A stretch of DNA of 64,000 nt. Origin: Macrococcoides psychrotolerans (GTDB lineage: Bacteria > Bacillota > Bacilli > Staphylococcales > Staphylococcaceae). Shown piece after piece: positions 44,085 to 52,345 of the stretch (within the stretch, counting starts at the first letter, position 1; each line of letters starts with the position of its first letter). The position numbers and the translations under genes are program-made. The stretch lies in contig NZ_CP124591.1 in the NCBI RefSeq assembly GCF_038095555.1, positions 1,116,001 through 1,180,000 of the forward strand, given 5' to 3'. The notes below the pieces were generated by a model, which saw only the letters and a list, made by a program, of their open reading frames with translations, searched no databases and was not told where the DNA came from.

Positions 44085-45119
44085 TTATTTTGGTATAACT
44101 AACGTTTGTCCTTGTGAAAGATTATTGTCTGAAATACCATTTGCCTGTCTTATCTTTTCAACATTTTCTGGAGAGCCATTACCATAGTATTTAATCGCTA
44201 TTCGGTAAAGATTCTCTTTAGCATTAACGACGTGTGTCGCCTGCGCCTGCTGATTGTCAGACTGGTTATTATTTGAAGCAGCTGATGATTGTGATGCATT
44301 GTCTGTTTGTGATGCATTATCCTGAACTTCTGCTGTTTTTTCTTCGGCTAATCTTGCTGCTTCTGTTTCATCAGCAGCTTTTTGTGCTGCCAGACGTTCT
44401 TGTGCCGCTTTTTCCTGTGCTGCTTTTTCCTGTGCCACTTTTTCCTTAGCCGCTTCTTCCTTAGAAGCTTCTTCCTTAGCTGCTTCTTCCTTAGCTGCTT
44501 TTTCTGACTCTGCCTCTTCAACAGTCTTATCCTTAGCTTTGTCTGTTTTTTCTTCAGCAGTTTTCTTCTTGTCGTTCGTTGCTACTTGTTCTGTATTATT
44601 ATGTTTATTATCACTTTGAGAATTGATATAATTTGCAAGCAGCAACATAATTGGCAGTAGTATTAAAATCGCAGCAATCAGTGGAATAAATTTCTTAAGT
44701 CCACTATTATCCTTATCTTCTTGCTGTTTTCCATTTTCAGGCTTTTCTTCGACAGTCTTTGCATTTGCTTTATTTACTTTTGCAGCCGCTCCTGCTACCC
44801 CTGCTGCACCAGCTGCTTTTTTACTGTTAGAGACTTGTTTATTAGTCTTTTGATTGTTATCTCTTTTGTTGTTTTTCTTAGCGCCAGCGCCAATAGTTCC
44901 TGCTTCTTTGTTATCGTTAGTATTGTCTTCACGTTTCTTTCTTTCTTGTGAACGGCTACGACGTGAGACTCCACGAGGCGGAAAAATATCTTCTTCAGTT
45001 TCTTTTTTTCCTTCATATGTTTCTGAACTTACTTCTTCAGTTTCAACCGTCTCTTCTTGTTGTCTTTCGATCTTTTGTTTATTCTTTTCAAATTCATCTT
45101 TAAAATCATTTTTTGACAC
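44085..45119 (-). CDS. ebpS: EbpS-like LysM membrane protein
   Basis: A 344-aa protein similar in plan to S. aureus elastin-binding protein EbpS and Bacillus YpbE. It has a polar N-terminus (SKNDFKDEFEKNKQ, PPRGVSRRSR), an Ala/Gly stretch, a membrane helix (FIPLIAAILILLPIMLLLA), an Ala/Glu/Lys-rich repeat region and a C-terminal LysM domain (ENLYRIAIKYYGNGSPENVE). LysM binds peptidoglycan. Elastin binding is not evident from sequence. Start GTG 45119 with GGTGG upstream gives the EbpS-like N-terminus. Located after recQ, as in S. aureus. Confidence 0.88.
   Translation of the reverse strand: MSKNDFKDEFEKNKQKIERQQEETVETEEVSSETYEGKKETEEDIFPPRGVSRRSRSQERKKREDNTNDNKEAGTIGAGAKKNNKRDNNQKTNKQVSNSKKAAGAAGVAGAAAKVNKANAKTVEEKPENGKQQEDKDNSGLKKFIPLIAAILILLPIMLLLANYINSQSDNKHNNTEQVATNDKKKTAEEKTDKAKDKTVEEAESEKAAKEEAAKEEASKEEAAKEKVAQEKAAQEKAAQERLAAQKAADETEAARLAEEKTAEVQDNASQTDNASQSSAASNNNQSDNQQAQATHVVNAKENLYRIAIKYYGNGSPENVEKIRQANGISDNNLSQGQTLVIPK
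44386..44520 (-). repeat. Ala/Glu/Lys-rich coding repeats in ebpS
   Basis: On the minus strand short near-repeats (GCAGCTAAGGAAGAAGC and GCACAGGAAAAAGCAGC types) encode heptad-like EEAAKEEASKEEAAKE and AQEKAAQEKAAQE stretches, expected to form a long charged helix between the membrane helix and LysM. Likely variable in length between strains. Confidence 0.75.
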
Positions 45120-45195
45120 GTTTATCCACCCACTCATCAATTTATAGTCTATTCTTATTATAGACAAACACTATTGCTTTAGTAAAGTATTACAG

Positions 45196-46578
45196 CTATA
45201 AAAATAACCTTTCTAAAATTAATGCCACAGGCTCAAGTTGAATACTTTTAGTAATATTTTCATATCTTTGCAAATCTGTCACTTTGCACTTGTGACACTG
45301 ATTACGTTCATAAAATTCATCTGAATTTATCGAAGATGTCCTCAACATGCCGGAAAGTTCATGGTGGAGACAATGATTGCTATGCACATACGCAAGCATC
45401 TTTGATAATAACTGCTGTTGCTCATATTGATGCGCCTTTAATTTATCAGCGATAATGTTGTTAGCAAACTTGCGATGAAAAATATCAAGCTTCTCTTTCT
45501 TTTCCGCATCATAAATATTTTGCAGAGTATAATTATGTAGATCGCTTGTGTCAATAGCGTCTAATTCGAGCAGTCGTGACGCTTGTGCGATATCATTATT
45601 ATTATATAGGAGTATCGATTGACAAGAGTGATGATCTCTTCCTGCGCGACCAATCTCCTGAATAAACTGAAGGATTGATGCTGGGATGTGATAGTGAATC
45701 ACCGTACGGATGTTTTTCTTATTGATTCCCATTCCAAAAGCACTGGTTGCACATATTACATGTACTTCATCTTCCATAAACCGACTCTGTACTTCAGTAC
45801 GTTCACTATAGGTCATATCTGCATGATATCTATCCACAATAAAATCCTCAGAAAGCGCCTCGTATAAAGCATCACATACCTTCTTCGATGAGAAATAGAT
45901 AATAGTAGGTCCACTTTCTTTAAGTACTTTTTGTAGAAATATGAGCTTATCATCTTCACGCACTTCATATTTATACAAGTACATATTGTCCTTATTTTTG
46001 AGAAAATCATGTACTTTCAATGGCCTTCCGATAATCTCCTCAATATCATGAACAATCTTTTTTGTTGCTGTAGCTGTTAGAGCGATTACCTGTGCATTAT
46101 GTCTATCAATCACTTCATTCACAAGCAAGTAATGAGGACGGAATTGAAATCCCCATTGAGAAATGCAGTGTGCTTCGTCCAGTACAATATGCGTGAACCT
46201 TATGCGAGAGAATAATGCTTCTGCAAGTTCACTTTGTAACCATTCGGGAGAACAATAAATAAATTGATAGCTATCAATGCGATGCGTAATTATCGAAAGT
46301 TCCGCACGTGATAGACCTCCATGAATAGCTACAGCATCAATTTTACTCATCTTCAACTGCATCACCTGGTCCTCCATCAAAGCAATTAACGGGGTGATAA
46401 CGAGCGCTTTTCCGTCGGTAAATACAACTGGCAGCTGAAACGTGATTGATTTACCACTTCCAGTAGGCATCAGTGCTAATACATCTTCATTATTCAATAT
46501 ACTATCAATTATTATTCTTTGTTCCTCATTTAACTTTTTAATCCCAAAACGCTTATTTAGCAAATGTTCAATCGACAT
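45196..46578 (-). CDS. recQ: RecQ-family ATP-dependent DNA helicase
   Basis: A 460-aa 3'-5' helicase. Motif 0 (RFGIKKLNEEQ), P-loop LMPTGSGKS, DEAH box LDEAHCISQWGFQFRPHY with aromatic-rich loop, and motif VI QEIGRAGRD are present. The C-terminus carries cysteines (CLHHEL...CHKC) that may bind zinc; there is no clear HRDC domain. It corresponds to Bacillus RecS/YpbC. It overlaps ypbB by 11 bases. Confidence 0.93.
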   Translation of the reverse strand: MSIEHLLNKRFGIKKLNEEQRIIIDSILNNEDVLALMPTGSGKSITFQLPVVFTDGKALVITPLIALMEDQVMQLKMSKIDAVAIHGGLSRAELSIITHRIDSYQFIYCSPEWLQSELAEALFSRIRFTHIVLDEAHCISQWGFQFRPHYLLVNEVIDRHNAQVIALTATATKKIVHDIEEIIGRPLKVHDFLKNKDNMYLYKYEVREDDKLIFLQKVLKESGPTIIYFSSKKVCDALYEALSEDFIVDRYHADMTYSERTEVQSRFMEDEVHVICATSAFGMGINKKNIRTVIHYHIPASILQFIQEIGRAGRDHHSCQSILLYNNNDIAQASRLLELDAIDTSDLHNYTLQNIYDAEKKEKLDIFHRKFANNIIADKLKAHQYEQQQLLSKMLAYVHSNHCLHHELSGMLRTSSINSDEFYERNQCHKCKVTDLQRYENITKSIQLEPVALILERLFL

Positions 46579-47518
46579 GATCGTTCCTTTCCATCAGACT
46601 GGCGTATATAATACCAATCTTCAGTTTGAAATAATCTTTAACCTCTGAATGCTCATAAAATGATTTTAGCTTTCCATATGTTAACTGACTATAAAGATGA
46701 ACAATTGCCTGCAGTTCATCCGCGCTAATAAAACGTGAAATCTCCACAGGATAATCTTTAATCATCATTTCAATAATATGGTCCTGGATAGTATGCTCTC
46801 TTAAACGAAGCAAACGAGCAGTTTCATCGATAGTATAGCTATTTATCAGCTGGTACGTTCTTGCCGTATTCTTATGTAAGGGCACCTTGTAATAAAGATG
46901 ATTTAATAGATGGAATGATTCATTTCGAAGCAAATGCAGTATATAGTTTTTCTCTGCCAATAACATAAATTTCAAATGAGATGTTTCAACATTTAATAGT
47001 CGTGCCAATTGTTCATCGTTTCTTGGATGTATATCATGGCCCGTTATTTTATATACGAAATAGCTATGTTTAAATTTATCTTGCACTAAAGTTACAAGTT
47101 TAAAGAAATCTAGCTGCAGAAGGTTGAAGTCTTTAGTTTTCGCCCGCCTTATAACTTCTTTAACCTGCGACTGTACAATCAGGTTGTTAGAGACTGGCAC
47201 AAACCTATTTGTGCCATAACTCATTTCTGAAGATGCCTGAATAAGTAGACATAACGTCTCAAAACTCATCTCAGATGCAAGGTAAAAATAAGGGAAAAGC
47301 ATGTACTCTCGTTGCTTATCATTGTGACTTAACATACTTGTGAATGCTTCAAAAGGATAGCCTGGTGCAATCTCGTAAACAGGTAAAAGATGCTGCATAG
47401 AGGCGTCAAAATATGTCTGCTGCGTTCTTGCTCCGGTTACAATATTCCATAGACTTTTTATAGATTTATCTTCACGATAATGTGTACGTATGTAAGTTGA
47501 TATAGAATTCATAAGCAT
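46568..47518 (-). CDS. ypbB: YpbB-like protein with C-terminal helix-turn-helix
   Basis: A 316-aa protein always found before recQ/recS in Bacillales. The C-terminal part (NSYTIDETARLLRLREHTIQDHI) is the RQC-like helix-turn-helix. No enzyme motif is seen in the N-terminal two thirds. It probably works with the overlapping RecQ gene product. CAGGAG lies six bases before ATG. Divergent from fer. Confidence 0.85.
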   Translation of the reverse strand: MLMNSISTYIRTHYREDKSIKSLWNIVTGARTQQTYFDASMQHLLPVYEIAPGYPFEAFTSMLSHNDKQREYMLFPYFYLASEMSFETLCLLIQASSEMSYGTNRFVPVSNNLIVQSQVKEVIRRAKTKDFNLLQLDFFKLVTLVQDKFKHSYFVYKITGHDIHPRNDEQLARLLNVETSHLKFMLLAEKNYILHLLRNESFHLLNHLYYKVPLHKNTARTYQLINSYTIDETARLLRLREHTIQDHIIEMMIKDYPVEISRFISADELQAIVHLYSQLTYGKLKSFYEHSEVKDYFKLKIGIIYASLMERNDHVD

Positions 47519-47534
47519 CTCCTGAATCTTTTTG

Positions 47535-47563
47535 TTGAAAAACCATTAAACAATCACTAAAAT
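47535..47563 (+). promoter_or_regulatory. sigma-A promoter of fer
   Basis: TTGAAA (47535-47540) and TAAAAT (47558-47563), spacer 17 bp. It lies 55 bp before the fer TTG, between divergent ypbB and fer. Confidence 0.65.
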
Positions 47564-47617
47564 AGTTATGTACATTGTTTATATATTTTATCATGAAATT
47601 GGTGGGAGGCGAAAATT

Positions 47618-47869
47618 TTGGCAGGTAAATATACAATTGTTGATATGGATACATGTATTGCATGTGGTGCTTGTGGTGCTGCAGCTCCAGATATATATGA
47701 TTACGACGACGAAGGTATTGCTTACGTAATATTAGATGACAACCAAGGGACTCAAGAAATACCTGAAGAACTTGAAGAAGATATGATCGACGCATTTGAA
47801 GGTTGTCCTACAGACTCAATCAAAGTGGCAGATGAATCATTTGATGGTGACGCACTGAAGTTCGAATAA
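47618..47869 (+). CDS. fer: ferredoxin, single 4Fe-4S
   Basis: An 83-aa acidic electron carrier. Three Cys in CIACGAC (C-x2-C-x2-C) and the distal Cys in FEGCPTDSIK hold one 4Fe-4S cluster, as in Bacillus Fer. Start TTG 47618 is supported by GGGAGG 8 bases upstream. Adjacent to divergent ypbB, as in Bacillus. Redox partners may include cytochrome P450s or desaturases; none is seen here. Confidence 0.95.
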   Translation: MAGKYTIVDMDTCIACGACGAAAPDIYDYDDEGIAYVILDDNQGTQEIPEELEEDMIDAFEGCPTDSIKVADESFDGDALKFE

Positions 47870-47876
47870 TATAACA

Positions 47877-47933
47877 AACCCGGACTACTGTAGAAAATAG
47901 AGATTATTTTCTGCAGTAGTCCGGGTTGTTTTT
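47877..47933. terminator. bidirectional terminator between fer and ribU
   Basis: A 23-bp stem (aacccggactactgtagaaa... with its complement; one mismatch) and five-base loop, followed by GTTTTT on the plus strand. Serves the convergent fer and ribU genes. Confidence 0.9.
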
Positions 47934-48471
47934 ATCTGGTTTTAGGCAGTACATTGAGCAATATAATCGATAATATCGCGAGTAGTATGCCTTTGATAAT
48001 ATTAAAAGGGATGATGCCGGCTGTAATAATTACCTTTAAGTTATTAGAGATATCAGTGAAATTCATTATCATACCGTAAAGCGGTAATAATACGAAATAA
48101 TTCATAATACTCATTACCATCGTCAATACGATTGTTGCACATAAAAATCCAACGATTAGTCGTTGCTTTCTCCCTTTAGTTACTGCATACAATGTCAATA
48201 TCAATGATGTCCCTGCAAGAAAATTCGCAACAGGCCCAATTGGATCTGTCATATTCATCAAGAAATTTAGCAAGTTTTTAATGACTTCGACTCCAATCGC
48301 TCCAAGTGGTCCAACAGTGAAAAGTGCGATAATTGCAGGAATATCACTTAAATCAATTGTGAGATAGGGTGGTAAAAATGGTAACGGAAACTTTAAAAAC
48401 ATAAGTAAAAAAGCAACCGCACTTAATAGACTCACCGTAATGAGTCGTCTTGTCTTATTAATCTGTGTCAT
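47932..48471 (-). CDS. ribU: riboflavin ECF transporter S component RibU
   Basis: A 179-aa membrane protein with about six helices, the substrate-binding subunit of an energy-coupling-factor transporter for riboflavin. The N-terminal LISTVSLLSAVAFLLMF-like helix and FLPPYLTIDLSDIPAIIALF segment are typical of RibU. The FMN riboswitch just upstream strongly supports the substrate. The shared EcfAA'T module is elsewhere. Confidence 0.93.
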   Translation of the reverse strand: MTQINKTRRLITVSLLSAVAFLLMFLKFPLPFLPPYLTIDLSDIPAIIALFTVGPLGAIGVEVIKNLLNFLMNMTDPIGPVANFLAGTSLILTLYAVTKGRKQRLIVGFLCATIVLTMVMSIMNYFVLLPLYGMIMNFTDISNNLKVIITAGIIPFNIIKGILLAILSIILLNVLPKTR

Positions 48472-48501
48472 TTCCTTCTCCTTCTATCCATCTTACAAAG
48501 A

Positions 48502-48515
48502 GGAGGAAAACCTCC
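48502..48515 (-). promoter_or_regulatory. small hairpin after the FMN riboswitch
   Basis: Minus strand GGAGG-TTTT-CCTCC then TCTTTG, directly abutting the riboswitch P1 stem (sharing one base). It may be the expression platform, either a weak terminator or an element controlling access to the ribU ribosome site (AGAAGGAG, 20 bases further). Confidence 0.4.
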
Positions 48516-48626
48516 ATCTTCTCCCATCCAGACTGTACTGTCGGTACTGGAATTTCACCAGTTCAGCTGAGTAATCAGGTCGCGGACTGTAACCGCCGGT
48601 TCGGAATTACACCGACCCCGAAGATG
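48515..48626 (-). promoter_or_regulatory. FMN riboswitch (RFN element)
   Basis: Minus strand contains the conserved RFN pieces in order: TCTTCGGGG, GGTGTAATTCCGAACCGGCGG, AGTCCGCGAC, GGTGAAATTCCAGTACCGACAGT and AGTCTGGATGGGAGAAGA (each within 48515-48626). P1 is a 7-bp pair between 48515-48521 and 48620-48626. High FMN should lower ribU expression. It lies 27 bases after srrB. Confidence 0.97.
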
Positions 48627-48653
48627 AATGATATATTTTTTATAGTATATATC

Positions 48654-50411
48654 TTACTTGTTATTCTTTGTATCGTCAACTTTTGGGATTGAGATAACAA
48701 ATGTTGTGCCTTTGCCGACCTTGCTATCCACATTTATACTGCCATGATGACCTTCTATAATTGATTTGACGATAAATAATCCTAATCCGGTACCATGTTT
48801 ACCTCTCGTCCTAGCCTGATCCACCTTGTAGAAACGTTCAAATATATTATCGATATGTTTCGGCGCAATACCCACACCTGTATCAGAAATACTGATGATG
48901 AGGTTCTCATCGTCTTCATCAGTATGAATACTAATTACATCTCCTGCAACAGTATAGCGTAGTGCGTTATCAATGATATTGGTAATCACCTGAATCATCT
49001 TATCATAGTCTAACCAAGCTTTAGAATGATGCCTATAATGAGTTTGAATGTCTGTCTCATGTTTCTCGGCCACATGTTTGAAGTTCATTATCGTTCTTTC
49101 TATCAGCTCCTCTATGTCAGTAGCTTCTAAATTCAGAACTTGTTCACCGGCATCAATTCTAGCTACATTCAGCAGTTCATTCACAAGACGATTCAGACGC
49201 TTTGATTCGTCAAGAATAACATTTAGAAATTCATCCACATCAGACTTTTCGCTGACAATACCATCTAGAATGGCCTCCGTATATCCTTGAAGCATTTGAA
49301 TCGGTGTTCTCAGTTCATGAGATACATTTGCAATAAACATCTGTTTCATTTGATCAATCTTCTTCTCTTCAGTCATATCCCTAATGATAGCTACAGCCCC
49401 ATTACCTTGTTTTATTTCTGGGTTGTCGACTGGAGAAACAATGAGCACATAGTGCTTATCTTTGGTTGTAATTTCATTATATACCGTATCTTCCGACTGC
49501 ATCACTTTATTCACAGTATCACTCAAGGCTTCAATCTGCAGTTGGTTGATGTCATCCAGAAATTTCTCTGCCATTGGATTTTGAAGCTGCTTCTCTAGAT
49601 GCATATTGAAACTCAGCACGCCATCCTCCATTGCATTGATTAATCTGTCCCTCAAATTTCTTTCAGAAGATATCCTGTTCATGTTCAAAGTAATATCTTC
49701 TTCCATCTTATTAAATGCAAGAGCAAGTTCTCCAATTTCGTCACGTGATTGAACCTTGATTTTCTCATTTCGCTCACCCCGTGCAAGTTTAAACGCCGCT
49801 TGCTTCAGATGAATTAATGGTTTAGTTATACGTGTAGACAAGAAAAATGCAAATATTGTCGTCAAAATTAGCAGCACGAGTGCAACTAAAAATATGATGA
49901 TTGCGATGTAGTTGAAAGCATCGGATATCGTATTGGTATCTTGATAAATAAATATTGCGCTTCCATTATATTCAAATGCCTGAGAAGGGTATCCTACGAG
50001 CAGATATTCATGTTTGCTGCCCTGATAATTGACTTCGATTGACTGAACAACAGTTTCATCTTTTTTATACACAGCATCAAATGCTTTGTTCGTCTGAATT
50101 TCTTTTAACATCAATGCTTTTAACGGATCCTCAATGTTCTTATGTTGATCCTGTTTATTCGTAATCAATATCAGTCCAGCAGGGTTTTCGATCAGTTCTT
50201 TCACATAGTTCATTGCATCACTTTTGTCATGCCGACTCATAAGGACGAGTTCAACTTTTTCTGCCTGTTGCTTTAATGCATGTGCAGATTCACTCATCAA
50301 ATAAGCATTAAAAAAGCTCATCAGTGCAACCGATAATATAATTAAAACTGTGGTTACTATAAACAATATAGTTAACCACAGTTTAATAACGACACTATTG
50401 ATATATTTCAT
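48654..50411 (-). CDS. srrB: sensor histidine kinase SrrB (ResE-like)
   Basis: A 585-aa membrane kinase. Two membrane helices (about 10-30 and 165-190) flank an extracytoplasmic sensor domain. HAMP follows (ITKPLIHLKQAAFKLARGE), then a PAS-like domain, HisKA with VSHELRTP (His near 367), and HATPase (N-box IIDNALRY, G-box DTGVGI, GTGLGLF). Senses respiratory state, probably via quinone or cysteine redox as in S. aureus. Overlaps srrA by one base. Confidence 0.95.
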   Translation of the reverse strand: MKYINSVVIKLWLTILFIVTTVLIILSVALMSFFNAYLMSESAHALKQQAEKVELVLMSRHDKSDAMNYVKELIENPAGLILITNKQDQHKNIEDPLKALMLKEIQTNKAFDAVYKKDETVVQSIEVNYQGSKHEYLLVGYPSQAFEYNGSAIFIYQDTNTISDAFNYIAIIIFLVALVLLILTTIFAFFLSTRITKPLIHLKQAAFKLARGERNEKIKVQSRDEIGELALAFNKMEEDITLNMNRISSERNLRDRLINAMEDGVLSFNMHLEKQLQNPMAEKFLDDINQLQIEALSDTVNKVMQSEDTVYNEITTKDKHYVLIVSPVDNPEIKQGNGAVAIIRDMTEEKKIDQMKQMFIANVSHELRTPIQMLQGYTEAILDGIVSEKSDVDEFLNVILDESKRLNRLVNELLNVARIDAGEQVLNLEATDIEELIERTIMNFKHVAEKHETDIQTHYRHHSKAWLDYDKMIQVITNIIDNALRYTVAGDVISIHTDEDDENLIISISDTGVGIAPKHIDNIFERFYKVDQARTRGKHGTGLGLFIVKSIIEGHHGSINVDSKVGKGTTFVISIPKVDDTKNNK

Positions 50412-51118
50412 CAGTCTCTGACCTCAAATTTATATCCTACACCCCATACTGTATGAATCATATCTGCAGCATGTGGCGATACTTTGTTCAATTTTTCTCT
50501 TAATCGCTTCACATGTGTATCAACTGTTCGTAAATCACCATAAAACTCATAATGCCATACATCTTTAAGCAGTTGCTCACGATCAAATACTTTATCTGGA
50601 CTCTTAGCCAGAAAAAGTAATAGTTCATATTCCTTTGGAGTTAAATTAACCTCCTTATTATCTGCAAGCACTCTATGTGCATCATTATCTATCACTAGTG
50701 AATCAAAAACGATCAGATCTTTCGCATGCGCTTCCTGTTGTATGAACATTGTTGATTGCGAACGTCTTAAAATTGCCTTTACGCGTAGTACAACCTCTCG
50801 TGGAGAGAACGGTTTGACGATATAATCGTCTGCCCCAATTTCAAAGCCTTCTACGCGATTATGTTCTTCTCCTTTTGCAGTCAGCATAATAACAGGCGTA
50901 GATTTCTCTTCACGTAATCGTTTGCATACTTGGATACCATCCATACCAGGCAGCATGATATCTAGTAAAATACAATGAAAATCTTCACTCAGTGCAAGCT
51001 CGAGCGCGCGCTCTCCATCTTCCGCTTCTACAGTTTCATAGCCTTCTCTTTCTAGATACATCTTAGCAAGCTTTCTAATTCTATCTTCATCATCAACTAT
51101 TAAAATCTTTTCTTTCAT
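50411..51118 (-). CDS. srrA: response regulator SrrA (ResD-like)
   Basis: A 235-aa OmpR-family regulator. Receiver domain with DDE acidic pair at the N-terminus (IVDDEDRIRKL), phospho-acceptor Asp in LLDIMLPGMDG, and KPFSPRE Lys. The C-terminal winged helix contains RTVDTHVKRLREKL. Controls respiration and anaerobic genes. Downstream of ccsA by 18 bases, as in the Bacillus resABCDE operon. Confidence 0.96.
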   Translation of the reverse strand: MKEKILIVDDEDRIRKLAKMYLEREGYETVEAEDGERALELALSEDFHCILLDIMLPGMDGIQVCKRLREEKSTPVIMLTAKGEEHNRVEGFEIGADDYIVKPFSPREVVLRVKAILRRSQSTMFIQQEAHAKDLIVFDSLVIDNDAHRVLADNKEVNLTPKEYELLLFLAKSPDKVFDREQLLKDVWHYEFYGDLRTVDTHVKRLREKLNKVSPHAADMIHTVWGVGYKFEVRD

Positions 51119-51136
51119 ATTATGCTCACCCTTTCA

Positions 51137-52345
51137 TTATGCATAGGAATGGAGACCTGCAATGATTAGATTCACCGCAATCACATTAAATAAGATGATA
51201 CCGAGACCAATAACGGCAAGCCATGCTGATTTTTTACCTTCCCAGCCCTTTCCTAATCTTAAATGTAGGAAAATCGCATAGAACAAGAATGTAATTAACG
51301 CCCAGACTTCTTTAGGATCCCAGCCCCAGAATCTACTCCATGCAATCTGCGCCCAAATACTCGCAAATAATAATCCTCCAAGAGCAAATAACGGAAACCC
51401 GATGATGACAGAACGATAACAAATTTCGTCCATTAATCTCAACGAAACTTTATTAGTCAAAGGTTTGATGACTGAAAAAATAGTTCTGCGTGCGATGAGT
51501 CTGATTATCCCATAAAGGATAGAACCGATGATGATTGACCACACGACCGTATTTAATTTCTGTGCATTGATTACAGGTGGTAATTCGATTCCTGTGTCAA
51601 AGCGTTTAACTTCTTTATAGCTTTCTTTCGTCCCATCAACTTTAACAACTGGTGTACTATCCTTGAATGTAACTAATCCTGGTAAATGGTATTCAGCAAC
51701 TGCATTCATGCCATTTTTATCTTGATAGAAATATTCTTCCTTATAATCAACAATACCTTTCATTACAATCGTTGTTAATATAAATGCTAAAACTAATACG
51801 ATAAAATACATGACTACCTCAAGCCAGAATGCGTCTTTAGATTTCTCTTTCGCATCAACATATCTCAGAAGATAGATCAATCCCGCCACTGAGCTTACAG
51901 AAAGAATGCCATAGCTGATAGTTACAGTTATAACGTGTATCGCAAGCCAGTTACTCTGTAACGCTGGAATTAACGGTGATACTTCTCTTGAAAACATACT
52001 TGCATAGACGATAACAAGCATCGCAATCGGTAAAGAGAAGAGTGCAAGTATCGGTGTATGATAGATATAATTGATAACTAGAAATCCGCCTACCATCATA
52101 ATCCCGAACATCGTTAAGAATTCATACATATTACTTACTGGTGCGTGGCCTGAAGCAATCCATCTTGTGATAAAATAAACAAGCTGCAATGCAAAACCAA
52201 TCGTTGTTAATAAGACACCCATATTTTCGTAGCGTTTCGATTTTGCTTTAATACTTGCTGAAAAAGGTAAAATCGCTATTAAATATAGAATAAATGCTGC
52301 GTATAAAGAAGTACTACTAAAATTTAATAAAGTTTCATTATTCAT
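51137..52345 (-). CDS. ccsA: cytochrome c maturation protein CcsA/ResC
   Basis: A 402-aa membrane haem-handling protein. The tryptophan-rich WWD motif (WSRFWGWDPKEVWA) and flanking His residues (WLAIHVITVTISYG) present haem for attachment to CxxCH of apocytochromes. Works with ResB. GGAGG six bases before ATG 52345 decides the start; it overlaps the resB 3' end by 8 bases. Confidence 0.93.
   Translation of the reverse strand: MNNETLLNFSSTSLYAAFILYLIAILPFSASIKAKSKRYENMGVLLTTIGFALQLVYFITRWIASGHAPVSNMYEFLTMFGIMMVGGFLVINYIYHTPILALFSLPIAMLVIVYASMFSREVSPLIPALQSNWLAIHVITVTISYGILSVSSVAGLIYLLRYVDAKEKSKDAFWLEVVMYFIVLVLAFILTTIVMKGIVDYKEEYFYQDKNGMNAVAEYHLPGLVTFKDSTPVVKVDGTKESYKEVKRFDTGIELPPVINAQKLNTVVWSIIIGSILYGIIRLIARRTIFSVIKPLTNKVSLRLMDEICYRSVIIGFPLFALGGLLFASIWAQIAWSRFWGWDPKEVWALITFLFYAIFLHLRLGKGWEGKKSAWLAVIGLGIILFNVIAVNLIIAGLHSYA

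Noticed and set aside
47472..47795. 107-aa minus-strand ORF across the ypbB-fer intergenic region and fer
   Set aside because: It runs antisense to the well-supported ferredoxin gene and its promoter; codon pattern is that of a shadow frame.
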